Part shown: positions 49,199 through 61,150 of the stretch, piece by piece
Layout: each line of letters begins with the position of its first letter
Position numbering within the stretch: position 1 is the first letter of the stretch
DNA from: Pontederia crassipes
Lineage: Eukaryota > Streptophyta > Magnoliopsida > Commelinales > Pontederiaceae
Length of the DNA stretch: 64,000 bases
Reading direction: 5' to 3'
Assembly: GCA_030549335.1 (NCBI GenBank)
Contig: JAUKPH010000019.1
Coordinates: 16,752,001 to 16,816,000 of the forward strand
Position numbers and translations under genes: made by a program
Notes under the pieces: model-generated
What the model saw: the letters and a program-made list of their open reading frames with translations, nothing else
Databases searched by the model: none
Told to the model about the DNA's origin: nothing

Positions 49199-49648
49199 AT
49201 GGACGCTCTACCGTCTAAACACCCCACGCCGTGTGTAGTTGTAGCCCACTCCTCGCCTCTCGCATCGCTACACCTCAGGCTCAAACCAACCCCTTCGTCT
49301 TTGACGACTAAACCCAAACACTGCTCCGACTCCGACGTCCTCCGACCATGGCGCATTACTTGTCGGCGTCGCGGGTTCATCACCAGACGCCGCTCACGGC
49401 GGAGGGCCTGGGCCACGCCGCAGTCCGCCCCGCCGGTCACCTCTGCTCATTCGCCCTTCTCGCCCTCGGCGTCCTCACCTTCACCGTGGTCGCCGCTACT
49501 TACCGCCACGATGACCCCCTCATTCACGCGTCCTCCCACCTCACCTCCTTCCTCACATCCACCTCCCCTGGCTCCACCTTCCGCTCCGCCGTCGCCGCCT
49601 ACGACGACTCCGCCCTCCCCACGAGCGACGACTCCGCCCTCCCCATGA
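49199..49648 (+). other. Upstream reading frame overlapping the start of the SUB1-like gene
   Basis: An ATG at 49199 with G at -3 and G at +4 opens a 149-codon frame that runs past the main ATG (49348) in another frame and stops at 49648. If the transcript starts near 49175, scanning ribosomes meet it first. The peptide is Pro/Ser/Thr-rich and looks like a shadow of the main gene beyond 49348. A regulatory role, if any, is inference. Confidence 0.35.
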
Positions 49649-51108
49649 ACGACGACTCCGCCCTCCCCACGAGCGACGACATCCTCAGCGCCTCCAACTC
49701 CTCCTCCCTCGGAGACACCGACGGCGCCGATGGCTCCGATGACGTCGCCGTCAACGAGTTCCTCCTTCTTAACGAGTCCACTCCTCATCACGCCGCCGGC
49801 GACTGCGACCCCAAACAGCCGATAGACTGCTCGGAGCAGGAGGTGTTCCACCTCATGATGCGCACCGCCATCGAGACCTTCCGAGATGTCCACTTCTACC
49901 GCTTCGGGAAGCCCGCGCGCGGCGACGACGACGGAGGCTCCTGCGACATGGCCTGGCGCTTTCGCCCCAAGGACGCCCGCCGGGCCGGATTCTTCAAGGA
50001 CTACCGCCGCTTCCGGGTCGCTCGCTCCCCTTCCACCTGCGCCTATTCTGTCCTCAGCATCGGCGAATACCACACCGGAGTCAACGCCCGCAAGAAGAAG
50101 CCCGGGGCTAAGAAGAAGAAGCCGGCCGACGGTGACGCTGTCAACGATGGGTTCCCGGAGGTCGAGTCGGAGGCCAAGTTCCGCGCCGGAAGATACCTTG
50201 TGTACGCAGGCGGGGGAGACCGGTGCAAGAACATGAACCACTACCTCTGGAGCTTCCTCTGCGCCCTCGGGGAGGCGCAGTACTTGAACCGCACGCTCGT
50301 CATGGACTTCTCGATATGCCTCTCTTCGAGGCACGCCTCCACTGACCTGGATGAGGAGGGGAAGGACTTTAGGTTCTACTTCGACTTCGAGCACCTGCGG
50401 GACTCGGCGGGCATCCTCGACCAGCGCCAGTTCTGGGCGCACTGGGAGCTGTGGCAGAAGGACGGGCTGAGCATGCACCTTGTTGAGAACTTCCGCACCA
50501 CGCCCATGAAGCTGGCGAAGGTGCGGAACACGCTGATCGTGAGGAAGTTTGGAACCGTGGAGCCGGACAACTACTGGTACAGGGTCTGCGAGGGGGAGAC
50601 GAAGTCCGTCATCCAGCGGCCGTGGCACATGATCCGGATGTCCCACCGCCTGATGGGCATCGCCTCCGGCATCGCCACGAGGATGAGCTCGGACTTCGAC
50701 TCGGTGTACATCGTGGCGGCTGACAAGGCGGGGGAGGACGCCAAGCGGTGGCCGAACCTGGCGACGGACACGTCCACCCGGGCCCTGTCGACCCTGGGCG
50801 AGAGGATCGAGAAGGGTAGGCGCCTCTACGTGGCCTCCAGCGAGCCCGACACCGCAATCCTCGACTCGTTGAAGGGGAGGTACATGGTTTACTTCCTGGA
50901 CGACTTCAGGGACTTGTGGGGGGAAGAGAGCGAGTGGTACGCCGAGGCGAAGAAGCTGAACAGTGGGCTGCCAGTGGAGTTCGACGGATACATGAGGCAC
51001 GTGGTGAACAGAGAGGTCTTCCGACGGGGAAAGACGCAGCTCAGGGCCTTCAACGACCTCACGAGGGACTGCAAGGACGGCGACAACAGCTGCCCTTCTT
51101 CATCCTGA
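49348..51108 (+). CDS. SUB1-like / O-fucosyltransferase-family Golgi protein
   Basis: An intronless frame encodes 586 residues. Residues 1-31 are cytosolic, 32-51 form one membrane span (CSFALLALGVLTFTVVAATY), and the rest is luminal: a type II protein. A low-complexity stem (about 52-150) contains three 8-residue DDSALPTS-type repeats encoded by a 24-bp minisatellite near 49602-49680. The catalytic-like part has RFRAGRYLVYAGGGDRCKNM-type sequence: GRYLVYAGGGDRCKNMNHYL, ALGEAQYLNRTLVMD, DFRFYFDFEHLRD, TVEPDNYWYRVCEGET, QRPWHMIRMSHR and a C-terminal RLYVASSEPDT. These match the plant family that includes Arabidopsis SUB1 (At4g08810) and At5g50420, annotated as GDP-fucose O-fucosyltransferase-related; SUB1 was studied in blue-light signalling. 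Activity and acceptor are unknown. A KKKPGAKKKKP patch near residue 250 is unusual. The start follows a good context (ACCATGG) after the TATA box. Confidence 0.85.
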   Translation: MAHYLSASRVHHQTPLTAEGLGHAAVRPAGHLCSFALLALGVLTFTVVAATYRHDDPLIHASSHLTSFLTSTSPGSTFRSAVAAYDDSALPTSDDSALPMNDDSALPTSDDILSASNSSSLGDTDGADGSDDVAVNEFLLLNESTPHHAAGDCDPKQPIDCSEQEVFHLMMRTAIETFRDVHFYRFGKPARGDDDGGSCDMAWRFRPKDARRAGFFKDYRRFRVARSPSTCAYSVLSIGEYHTGVNARKKKPGAKKKKPADGDAVNDGFPEVESEAKFRAGRYLVYAGGGDRCKNMNHYLWSFLCALGEAQYLNRTLVMDFSICLSSRHASTDLDEEGKDFRFYFDFEHLRDSAGILDQRQFWAHWELWQKDGLSMHLVENFRTTPMKLAKVRNTLIVRKFGTVEPDNYWYRVCEGETKSVIQRPWHMIRMSHRLMGIASGIATRMSSDFDSVYIVAADKAGEDAKRWPNLATDTSTRALSTLGERIEKGRRLYVASSEPDTAILDSLKGRYMVYFLDDFRDLWGEESEWYAEAKKLNSGLPVEFDGYMRHVVNREVFRRGKTQLRAFNDLTRDCKDGDNSCPSSS

Positions 51109-51942
51109 GCAACGACAGCTGGATGGTTAGTTCCAGTAAGAGCTTTTTTATTCAGATATAGAGAAAACTAGATATAATAGCGATATGCTGCATTCTCTCT
51201 CTTTTTCTTTTAATCTTTTCCAACACATTGTACATTCTTCATCAGAACTGTTTTTATTTCCAAATTTTTTGAATTTAGAAATCCAATTAGGTAAAAATAT
51301 GTTACTGCACAGAAAGTGCTTTCTAAAGTGTTGTGAACATACTAGTTGCTACTTGCTATTATAAGTCACTACCAGGTGTTTGCTATGTCTAGTGTCCGAC
51401 TTTGTTTCCAGTTGGCAGATTTAGTAGCAACCCATTAGATTTGCTTGCCCACTGGATCATTCTGTCAGGGAAAGAGTTAAAGTTCCATCAATAGGAGGAA
51501 AGAAGGACCACATTGGTCTTCTGAGTTCTGACCCTATTTTGACTCTGAACAAAATGGCATCTTGGTCGTGAGCTTGTCCTCAACAAAAACTGGCAGAGTT
51601 TTGGCATCAGAAACATTGGAATTTGGAACTTTGGTTGGCACTCAATGGAAGAGTTGCTGTCTGTTTAAGGCATCGACCTCAACTGGGAGCATATAAACTA
51701 GTTACAGAACCGGGATTAGACCAATGGCGCCTGCCAGTGCTAGAAAAGGAAATCAAGGTTTTGTTTCTCTTTGGAGTGTTTTAAAAGTTAAATAATTTGT
51801 ATCGTTTAGTATATTACTATAACTAAGCATATAACCAGTTGGGTATTAGCCTCAAGTATTAGTTGCACCTATGTATGCTTTTTCTTTGATTTCTGTGTAA
51901 AGTTGTAGAAGGATTGATAGCTAAACTTCACTCTCCAGACAT
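51109..51942. other. 3' flank of the SUB1-like gene
   Basis: The first part is a likely 3' UTR. No other gene was recognised before the LINE tail. Confidence 0.45.
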
Positions 51943-52660
51943 CCTTTTTTTTTAGAAAAGGTAATTCATTAATTAGTTAACTGCTCCAATAGAGTCCTCA
52001 TACAAAAATGAAATGAGTTCTGGAGGTGGGTCATCCGCCCAAAAATTGTCGCCTTTAAGTGACCAAAATGTGCAAGAAAATCGGTCACAGTATTAGATTG
52101 TTGTGGGCAGGGAGGCAGGCAGACTGGATCCGATGTATGATCGTCCAAATGTTCAAAATGATTCCTTTGATCCGTCATGGGCACCTAGTCTCCTTTCTGA
52201 CAATTTTGATTAGTATGCTTGAGTCCGAGAGGATGTGAACATGTGTGATGCCTCGATCAGCGCAGGTAGTGACACCGCGTAGTAAGGCCAATGCTTCATT
52301 TCCAGTACTGAGCTCATGCCACAGCGTGATGTGCCTGCAGAAACAATAGAATTATCGTGAGAGCAAAGAAGGTAGCCTGTACCAGCCATCCCAACCTCTC
52401 CTAAGAAGGAGCCATCTGAGTTATCTTTAACCCAGGGCTGGAATGGGGGCTCCTGCACGACCAGGGATCGTGGGGTGGTGGTGTTGTGCCTCTATTATGC
52501 AGAAGGGAAACTGTGCTTGTAATGTGCTTTTATAAAGCATGATTTGGTTTGTCACTTGAGGCTTTGATATGATTCTTTTCAATTGCATTTCCCATAGATG
52601 TCTTCTCTTGTTTTGTAAAATGATCCCGTGGAAGAAAATGGGTGTTTCTTTCATGATTTA
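51943..52660 (-). mobile_element. 5'-truncated LINE (L1-type) tail with RNase H domain
   Basis: Read on the minus strand, two frames carry the C-terminal RNase H region of plant LINE polyproteins: QPWVKDNSDGSFLGEVGMAG, TGYLLCSHDNSIVSAG and ALIEASHMFTSSRTQAY (52458-52210), then CPQQSNTVTDFLAHFGH (52184-51969). The minus-strand 3' end finishes in an A tail (a T run at about 51945-51953 on the plus strand). The reverse transcriptase and everything upstream are missing, which is the usual 5' truncation. The frame changes between the two parts. The left border is fixed by the tail; the right border (near 52660) is an estimate, and no target duplication was found. Confidence 0.65.
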
Positions 52661-53938
52661 TTATTCAAACTTAAAAAAACATGAATAATATGGATTTCTT
52701 ATTCATAAAGTTACTATTTTTTATTTCTGTTTGGTAAAAATGTAAACAGTGCTTAGTTGGAATAAAATAGAGAGAAGAAATATAGATAAGTAATTTTTGT
52801 TGTAAAAAAATAACGAATCTGGATAAACACATCCTTTTAGACATTGTCCAGTTTTGTTAACCCAGGTTATTCTTTTTGTGATTTTGATTATTTTTGGGTG
52901 AATAATGTGTTATTTCATGTGTTTATTTACCTAGTTGAGCGACTCGCCCTTCCAACCTTAAAAGTTATAAGTTTGAAGATCATAAATTGCAAGCCAACTT
53001 GGTGGAATATGTGCATGTTCAAATTTCATGGTCATGGATGCGATCTTAACACCTGCCAAGATAACCAACAGCTTTGACAGAATAGTTGCATGAAGGTGGA
53101 CAATGTGCAAGTCATTGATGTACCACAAAAAACCTAGACATTGTATGTAAATTAATGAAGCTCAAGCATGTTAGAGTGTCTGTTCAGAATTGTCAACTAT
53201 AGAATGTTTCACTTAATTTTATTGAAACTGAGAATAACATGTTAGTTGTTTTCTTACTTCCTCTAGCAATGGACTACCAAGGTCCTATTTGACCCTACCT
53301 GTTTTCTTCTCGGGGTAAATTTAAATTTACTCAACTATGTGTCAAAGCTCAGACTCTAATAAGCACAATGGTCTTCTTGAGTCCCCTAGGAACACAAATG
53401 TTCTCGGTAATTATCGCTGTGGAGTTCACAACGTCAAAAAATAAATGTTATTAAAAAATGGGAACAATGTCTCCTGCTTATAACTTGGAGCACCCATGTT
53501 TGTTTTTAAAATCGTTGTTCGATCTCGTCAGTCACTGAATCATGATTCAGTTGATTCAACAGAATTTGATTTGATTAAATTTAATATTTAATAATATTTT
53601 TTATTACTTTTTAAAATATACTATCCTTTTTTTTCAAAAATAACTTTTTTGTTATACCAAAATGAATCGGCGGCCTGTCTGACCTAACACCGCTTACAAC
53701 ATTCAAATCTTTCTCCAGCATTTCCAGGGTTGTTGAAGCTGAAGTTGCTCCCCTACAAAGCATCTAAAAGCGAAAAAAAATGTTGATTAGAAAATGGAAA
53801 TTACTAAATTCAAGCCCATTAAACAACATAGCCATTTTTTTTTCAGAAATATAATTCATTGTTATACATTTAACTAAGTGGTTTCAGAATTGCTAATGCC
53901 TTTCCTGAGGTCATCTTAGAGCTAGTAAGCTTCGAACC
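52661..53938. other. AT-rich spacer
   Basis: No gene was recognised. Near 53506-53710 a stretch with TTTTTAAAATCGTTGTTCGA at one end and GGCGGCCTGTCTGACC at the other resembles the ends of the hAT-like elements, but no 8-bp duplication could be found. Confidence 0.4.
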
Positions 53939-54887
53939 TGAAAGGAGAGAAACTTACATAACAGAGAAGATAATAACTTTAGGGGGCTTTTTGATGTGCA
54001 TCTTCCATCCAATTGAATCAAATATAAGGCATTGGCCATGTGTTTGTCCATCCTCGGATATCACCAATCAAGCCCACCGATCGGGGTTTTGATCGATGAC
54101 GCAATTGACATTGCCCAAGTATCAATTTCAGACTATTGAATCGTCCACTAATGGCTTATCGATCAATCAAGCAATTCTGTTGATGGTGTAATCATTCTTT
54201 GCTTGTGTGTGTCTCACTACCATGACCATTTGGATTACATCTCCCACTTAATCGATATGGTGATGGTGTGGAATACTCTCTTATTGTAGTATCAATTTAC
54301 AGATGTGATCTCATAATTCACTAGATGTGAATTTTCGTTTCTAATTTAATTACTTTTTTAATTCCATTGAATAAACATATTTGATAATATTATGGTTGTA
54401 TTGATGCCCTTTTGAAATAATTTTAGATTCATATATAAATACTATTGCTAAAACTGTCCTAATCGATGCGAACTTAGTCATAGAAAATATGTCTTTTGAA
54501 AGTCATTTTTGGCTTGTTAGGTATAAGCATTGACAATTAATCCTTGGCAATTAACTTTACTTTGTGCCTATTAAGAGAATTATCAATTCGATATTTTCTT
54601 TTGAATTCAATTACACTTTATGGAAGGCTTACTTTGATAGCAAATCACATAGCGCCAATATTTCGTTCCAATTTGTTATGTTCATTTCATCACTCGTGAT
54701 GATCGTCCATCATTTTGACTCAACAAAAATCATCACTTTTTTTTATAAGTAACATAATATGCACTATTCTCTACATCAATGTCAACTGGATAATACTAAA
54801 TCTCACGCCGCTACAATACATAATTATCTAGATGTGTAGGCTACATTTTGAGCCTTTTGTTGCCAATTGTACACACCGTGGTAATAG

Positions 54888-55952
54888 CAATATTATTAGA
54901 ACCGGACCGGACAACGATCTGAAAAAGTGTTCATTTCAAGTCGAATCAGTCGGTCGGACCGGATAATAATAAAATATTATATTTATTATGATATAGTGAA
55001 TCAAGCTATGATATTTTGATTGTATATATGTATATATATATATATATATATATGATGCCAAAATGTAATTATACAAAAAAATAACACTCATAAATGTATA
55101 ATTAATTTTAAGATTTGATATTAAAATTATTATACACTTAATAAATTAAAAACATTGAATTTGATTATTATATGCAAATTTTATGTTGGTTAATTCTTTT
55201 TGTATTTCATATCTTTATTTTTTTTATGTTAGAAGCAACAAATACGTATTTTTCTCCAAAATATTATGACAAGATTATATATTTTTATAAAGAACTATAT
55301 AATATAATTAGTAGTTAACTATTTAATTTTAGTTATTACATACTAAATTAATGAAATTTAAACTTGTGTATATATATTATTATATTATACTAAGCATATT
55401 ATAGTTTGCACCATTCATTCATAACTAATTTATCTAATATGATAAATATTATATTAATATAATAAATATATAATTAATTTATATTACAATATACATTTAT
55501 GATATTAAAAAAAGTGAATAAAATCATAATTCATAACTTAAAGCTCAAAGTTTAATAAATTCACGACTAAATGAAAGGAAAAAGAACAAGTGAGTGTATA
55601 AAAATAGTTCAACGTTGATAGTAGTAGCAAAGTAAGAGTAAATGATCTATAAATGAAGAAGGTGACTAATGTGCCAATATGAATATTTTTTAAGAAAGTT
55701 AATTTTTGGATATTTTCTAAATTTATAATAATATTTTTTTTATCAAATTATCTCTTAGTAAAAAAAATTTTAATAAAAAAATTTGGTTGAACTAAACAAT
55801 CGGGTTGAAACATGGTTCAACCTAGTTTTGGCCGGTTTTTACCGATTTTGACCGGTTCGATCCGGTTCATATTGAAGTCCGATTTTTGGACTTCAGATGG
55901 GTCGCAATAGTGGCCGGTCAGCGGTCGGACCGGTCCGGCCCTGACAACACTG
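54888..55952. mobile_element. hAT-like non-autonomous DNA element 2
   Basis: A perfect 8-bp target duplication, GGTAATAG, lies at 54880-54887 and 55953-55960. The ends are inverted: CAATATTATTAGAACCGG then ACCGG on the left, and CAGTGTTGTCAGGGCCGG then ACCGG read inward from the right. Sub-terminal DNA on both sides has CGGTCGGACCGG motifs. The interior is AT-rich, with a (TA)n run near 55025-55051, and has no transposase. Eight-bp duplications and CA/TG ends fit the hAT superfamily. It is non-autonomous. Confidence 0.8.
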
Positions 55953-56399
55953 GGTAATAGGCTCCTTCACTTCTTATGAAGGCATATCAGTAGTCATAGT
56001 TTTATTTTCCACTATTGGATCGACATCCAATATATTTTGATCGAAGCTTTGTGCTTGAGGGGCATCAAAGGTTCATTACCTTAGGTTCTATACTCTTTCA
56101 TTTTCTCTCAATTTTTCTTTTGGGAGATAGTACATATTCTTCTTCTATATCTATTCTTAAATATGTAATTAATTTCTTCTTCACTTTCATCTTATATCTC
56201 TTAAATAAGTTAAATGCTATATGAAAGTTGAATTGATCGTTTGTGAATGTAATAAATAGTGATTGTTCATGTGTGTTGTAACACTTAATTTCTCTACAAA
56301 TATCAGAATGAATTAATATAACAATTTTATTGACCTACTTTTTATCGATTTGAATCATCATTTTGGATAAAGAATGTTCATAAAATAAAATTTTTTGCC

Positions 56400-57183
56400 T
56401 CAAATATATCAAAAAGTTCATTTTGACTATTTATTCCATTTTAGTATTTTTTTGAATATCCTAATCTTAAATGTTAAATATCATAATCAGGCAAAAATGC
56501 AAATTTATTCATTGTCATTAAAAGTTAAAAGGCAAAATATGTGTACAAATTTTCTTATAGCAAGTATCATTCTATCCTTTCCTAAAGTTACATGATCAAT
56601 AAAATTAATTGCAAAACCCTTTTTACAGAAAGAAAAATATGAATAGACATTAGTTCTTATAGATTTCAATCATGGAGATCATATAGGATCATGATATTGT
56701 CCCCTAGATCTATCTTGTATTTTTCAATACCCTCCACATCTAAATAGTTGTTGTTGCTCTTATAGATCTTACGATTCACTCTTCTTCAATTTTAGAAGTT
56801 TATTTTGACTATTTATTTCAATTTAGTGTTTTATGAATGTCCTAATCTTTAATATCAAATATTAATCCGTCAAATAACATACATAGTAAGTAAAAATTGA
56901 TTTGTTGTCATTAAAAATTAAAAGGCAAAACATTGTACAAATTTTCCTATAGCAAGGAACATTCTATTCTTTCATATTGTTACACGATCACAATAAAATC
57001 AGACTTCAAAGACCTTTTGCTGAAGGATATGAATAGATATTAGGTTCTTGCGAATTTAATCATGGACGTTATGTAGGATCATGACATTGTCCCCTACATC
57101 TAGCATGTATCTTTCAATACCCTTCGCATCTAAATAGGTGTTGTTGCTCGTGTAAATCCTATGTTCACTCTTCTTCAATTTGG
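56400..57183. repeat. Tandem duplication, two units of about 390 bp
   Basis: The units are about 56400-56796 and 56797-57183. Each begins TTTATTTTGACTATTTATT or a variant and ends ATGTTCACTCTTCTTCAATT or a variant. Shared blocks include CAATACCCTYCGCATCTAAA and GATATTGTCCCCTAGATCTA or close forms. Identity is roughly 75-80 percent by eye, so the duplication is old. It lies within the decayed copia-like element. Confidence 0.7.
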
Positions 57184-57858
57184 TGGTATCAATCAGTCCT
57201 TCTTCAGTCTTGTTATGCGATGAGTCGCAGCAAAGTCAATCCACCAACATTTTTGTCGTCGTATGGTTGCACTCATAATTGCAACAAAGTTTGACTTGGT
57301 GGCACTTTTATGTTGGTCGTTGCTTTGATCCTCTTGCAAAATCTTATTATTTCTTTGCTTCCTTCTTGAGTGACAAGTTGTCCTAAAGTATCAATTTTTT
57401 TTAGAAATGGCAAAGTTCCTCGCGGGTCGTATCAAGCTTTCTCTTGAATTGTTTTTTTTAAATATCGAGGATTCTTTTTTGTTAAACAACATGAGTTTTT
57501 TTTTTGCCCTTCTATAGCTCATGTAGCCTCAAACAATTCAATCTTTCTTCTTTTATTTGCCATGTTTTGTTCTATGGACAAGATGGATGACAAATCCGCA
57601 ACAATTTAAATGCTTTTGTTAATGGGAACAGTAGTAGTCAAAAGATGGTGGCAACGTATCTCACCGGCAAAGCTTTAAATAGGGCTAACTTAGTAGTGGC
57701 TATATTTTTATCATCATGATCATTCTAGTCACATAATTTACAACATTGTCACCTTTTTTCATATTGCAAAATTATGTATTTATGTAAGAGAAATTCTACG
57801 CTCATGCTTCTTTTCTTATCTTACTTATCCTTGATGGCATTCCATAGAGCAAATATTA

Positions 57859-60800
57859 TGTAACCCTCTAAGATTTTAATAGGGGCAATAAAGTAATTTA
57901 CTAATTGAATTAGCAAATATTAATGTATGATAAGAGATTAAAGGAGAAATTGAGTAAGAATAGGAATATAATTAGAAAAGAAAAATGAAAAGAAAGAAAG
58001 ATTAAATCTTATTGGAAGTGGGAATTATGATTAGATTGAAATTAAGAATCTTAATTTGATTTGAGATTCAAAAGAATGTTTAATGGACATAAGACTCCTA
58101 ATTAAGAAATGATTGAGAGTTTTATGACTTAAGAATATTTCAGCCATTAAAATAATATTTATTACTATTTTAATCCAAAAATTAGGTGATAAAAATTATT
58201 ATATTAATTAATTCCGAAAATTATATAGATGAAGAAAATAAAAAAGATAAAACAAAGGTATAATTTGGTTAACATAAGTTGTTAATAAAAGATAGAGATA
58301 GAGTTGGATTGAGATAAGTTACGGAAAGATTAAAAAGAAATTTGAAGAGATTTTGTTAAGTATGTTTATGAAATAAATTAGTGAAATTCGGATTTAATTA
58401 AATTTGAATATTTAAGATATGATAAATAATTATGGATGGTCATGATTGATGGAGAAATAGCTCGAGATTCAATAGAAGTAAAAAATCTCACTTAAGAGCT
58501 ATAAATAGAGTCTAAAGCGTGGTTAAAAAACATTATTTGTCTCCACAGAATTTTTATACGAGAGCCCCTCTCTTTCCTTCATTTTCTCACAAACTGAGGC
58601 TCCTGAGAGCACGAGTGATATACCATTTCGAAGCTCTGAAAGAGGAGAACAAAATTCAAGTGGTAGCCAAAGATTTTTGAACATTAATTGAGAGGAATCG
58701 TTGGTCAAAGTTTCGACGTTCATGCATTCAACAAACAACAAGAATATAGTTAGTTTTTCAACCAACTTAAGGTACATAGGAGAATCCCTATGGCGTCGAT
58801 TTTCTGGGACATGGAACCATGTTCGCCTCTCCCTTGTACTAAGATTTTATAGATATAGATATTGCATCGATCAGACATCGTACGGTATAATTATGGTGGT
58901 CGAAAAATCACGTCGAAACGTAATTTCTTGACGGCGATAGAATCCGGCCTAGGTTCTGACCTGTCCGGCCCGGGTTCCTTAGAACCCAGACCAAATCGAA
59001 GTCGAAATTAGATCGTCATTGGACTTGGCCCAAGTTCCCTATAGCCTGCCCCGTGTTAGTGTTAGCACAGCCCGGGTTGCGGCTCATCGAACATAGGATG
59101 TGGATCATGACCAACTCGACCTGGATTCATGTCATACCTGACCCGATTTTATCGAGGCTGAGGAAAATTGGACGTCCCTTGAACACAACCCGAATTTCAC
59201 CCGACGCGGACCGAGTTCTGGAGGGCAAAAGACCTTTTATGGGTTTACTAATATTGAATGAAATTGTCCCTGATCATTTGACTATCATCTTGATCATATT
59301 GTTGGCATATCTGGTCACATTGTTATTATTATATTTGATTTTGATGTTGACTCATATTACTGGTCCTAGAATAATTCTATTTGACTAGATTATCATTATC
59401 ATTGATTTTGTTGTTGTTATCACATTGAATCGTGATTTTGATTCTAGTATTGATGTATTGACCTTATCATCGGGTGTTCTTGATCAGATCTTTGTCCTAC
59501 TTGATTATGTTGTCATCATATCTGATATTATTGTTATCATATATGATCGTGTGATTATTATCGTATCTGATTATAGCATAATCATTCCTGACTTCATTGT
59601 CATGATTAGTATATCCAATTATGTCATTAATTATAGTATTGATCCAATAGTTTTCTTTTGATTGGGTCTTGTGAAATCTAAATAAATTGTCAAAGATAGA
59701 TGTGTTAGGTAAATAAGATAAAAGATGAAAACGGTTGTCTTCATGCTCTCTTTGTCTCTAAGTTTCCTGGACCATATTGTTATTGAATTGAATGAGACAG
59801 ATAGTGTACCTAAATATTTAAGACGTCGTCATCTTTTAGAGAAGCTATGTCTGTCTTGTGTTTCATCATGGTTTCCTGCTACTCGCGAATCGCTGTTAGC
59901 ACTATTATTGGAGGGCGGCTTGCCGTGACTTGATCTCCCACTTGCCTACATGAAAGATACATGAAGTTTCCTTAATTGATCGATCACTCCCTATTGTATT
60001 GGATAACTACAAAGATTGAATTGAATTGAACTAAATCAAATTGAATTGAATTATGGTCATTAAGATATTGACGTTGACTAGCATTGCTTGGCCAATGACC
60101 ATTGATATTGAATTAGAAATTGTTAAATTAAATAGTGCCATGGTGATCCGGCATCATTGATATTGTTAATTGTAAAATCGATATTGATCGGTCAGACCTT
60201 CTTTTGTGGCTTTTATTATACTATTGTTACATTGAATGATTCAATGCTCTACAGTTAATTGAGCAATGTTATATTGATCAGTCAATTATTAATTAATATC
60301 ACTATTGATGGGTCTTTTGATCTTAGCCTGATCCATCACATTGATCCATTGATGATCCATCAACATATCACATTGTTCATATGCTCAATTGTTTTGTTGG
60401 TTCTATTTTGAGCATTATTAATGAATTGATCCTAGTGATAAATTGATATTGTTATTTATTAATCTTCTGACCTTAGCTTGATTAATCCTATTAATTTATT
60501 GGCATATTGATCTATTGATACATCAGGCTATTGGTATGTTAATCTATTGATCCATCGTTATTGTTATATTGGTTCAATGTTATATTGATCAATCGATCTA
60601 TTATTATATTGCTTCATTAATTATCATATGGTATCGTTCATCTGCTAAATTGTAATGTTATTGATTATATCTCTTAACCATTGAAATATTGATTCATTGC
60701 TATATTGATCATTGTTATATCAATCTATTGGTTATTGCATAGTATTGTTTATTGCGCAATCGATTTATTGTTTATATATTGAGCATTATTGATTATCATT

Positions 60801-61150
60801 TATTGATCATGGTTAGATCCTACGTACTAAGTATTTTTATACTCATGGATATTTCTCTATACATGGATTCGAGCAGGATGAAATGATGACGATGATGCGA
60901 CGCTTGATAGCTCCTCTGACTGGTGACATACACATGAATATATGGTCCATTATTGTATAGATATGAGCCCTGACCCACATGTCATTTTATAGAGTTTTAA
61001 TAACTTTCGCATAATGTAAAGTTTATTGAAAAATTAATTTTCTGCTTATGTAAGTCAGATCAGTTGACTGGTCAAAGTTAAGTCATAGAATTGAGTAGCG
61101 TCACTAAAATAACTTTTTGGACAAACAAAAAAAAATCTCGGAACGTTAGA
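57859..61150 (+). mobile_element. Solo LTR B (3.3 kb) of the same family as solo LTR A
   Basis: It starts TGTAACCCTCTAAG and ends TCTCGGAACGTTAGA. A perfect 5-bp target duplication, TATTA, is at 57854-57858 and 61151-61155. It is collinear with 25849-29282 in the opposite orientation. Shared landmarks are the TATA region CTATAAATAGAGTCTAAAG (near 58500), CACAGAATTTTTATACGAGAG, the GGCCC-rich block near 58950-59230 and GATAGCTCCTCTGACTGG near 60906. A degenerate TTGATATTGATCC simple repeat fills about 59950-60830. No internal region adjoins it, so it is a solo LTR fossil left by recombination between the two LTRs of a full element. Confidence 0.85.

Noticed and set aside
49447-51000. 517-residue minus-strand frame
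   Set aside because: It lies opposite the SUB1-like gene. High GC at third codon positions removes stops on the opposite strand. The peptide has no domain and is low-complexity Val/Gly/Glu.
59950-60830. Possible satellite or CRISPR-like array of short repeats
   Set aside because: The TTGATATTGATC words vary in length and spacing and lie wholly inside solo LTR B. There is no constant repeat or spacer, and the DNA is from a plant.
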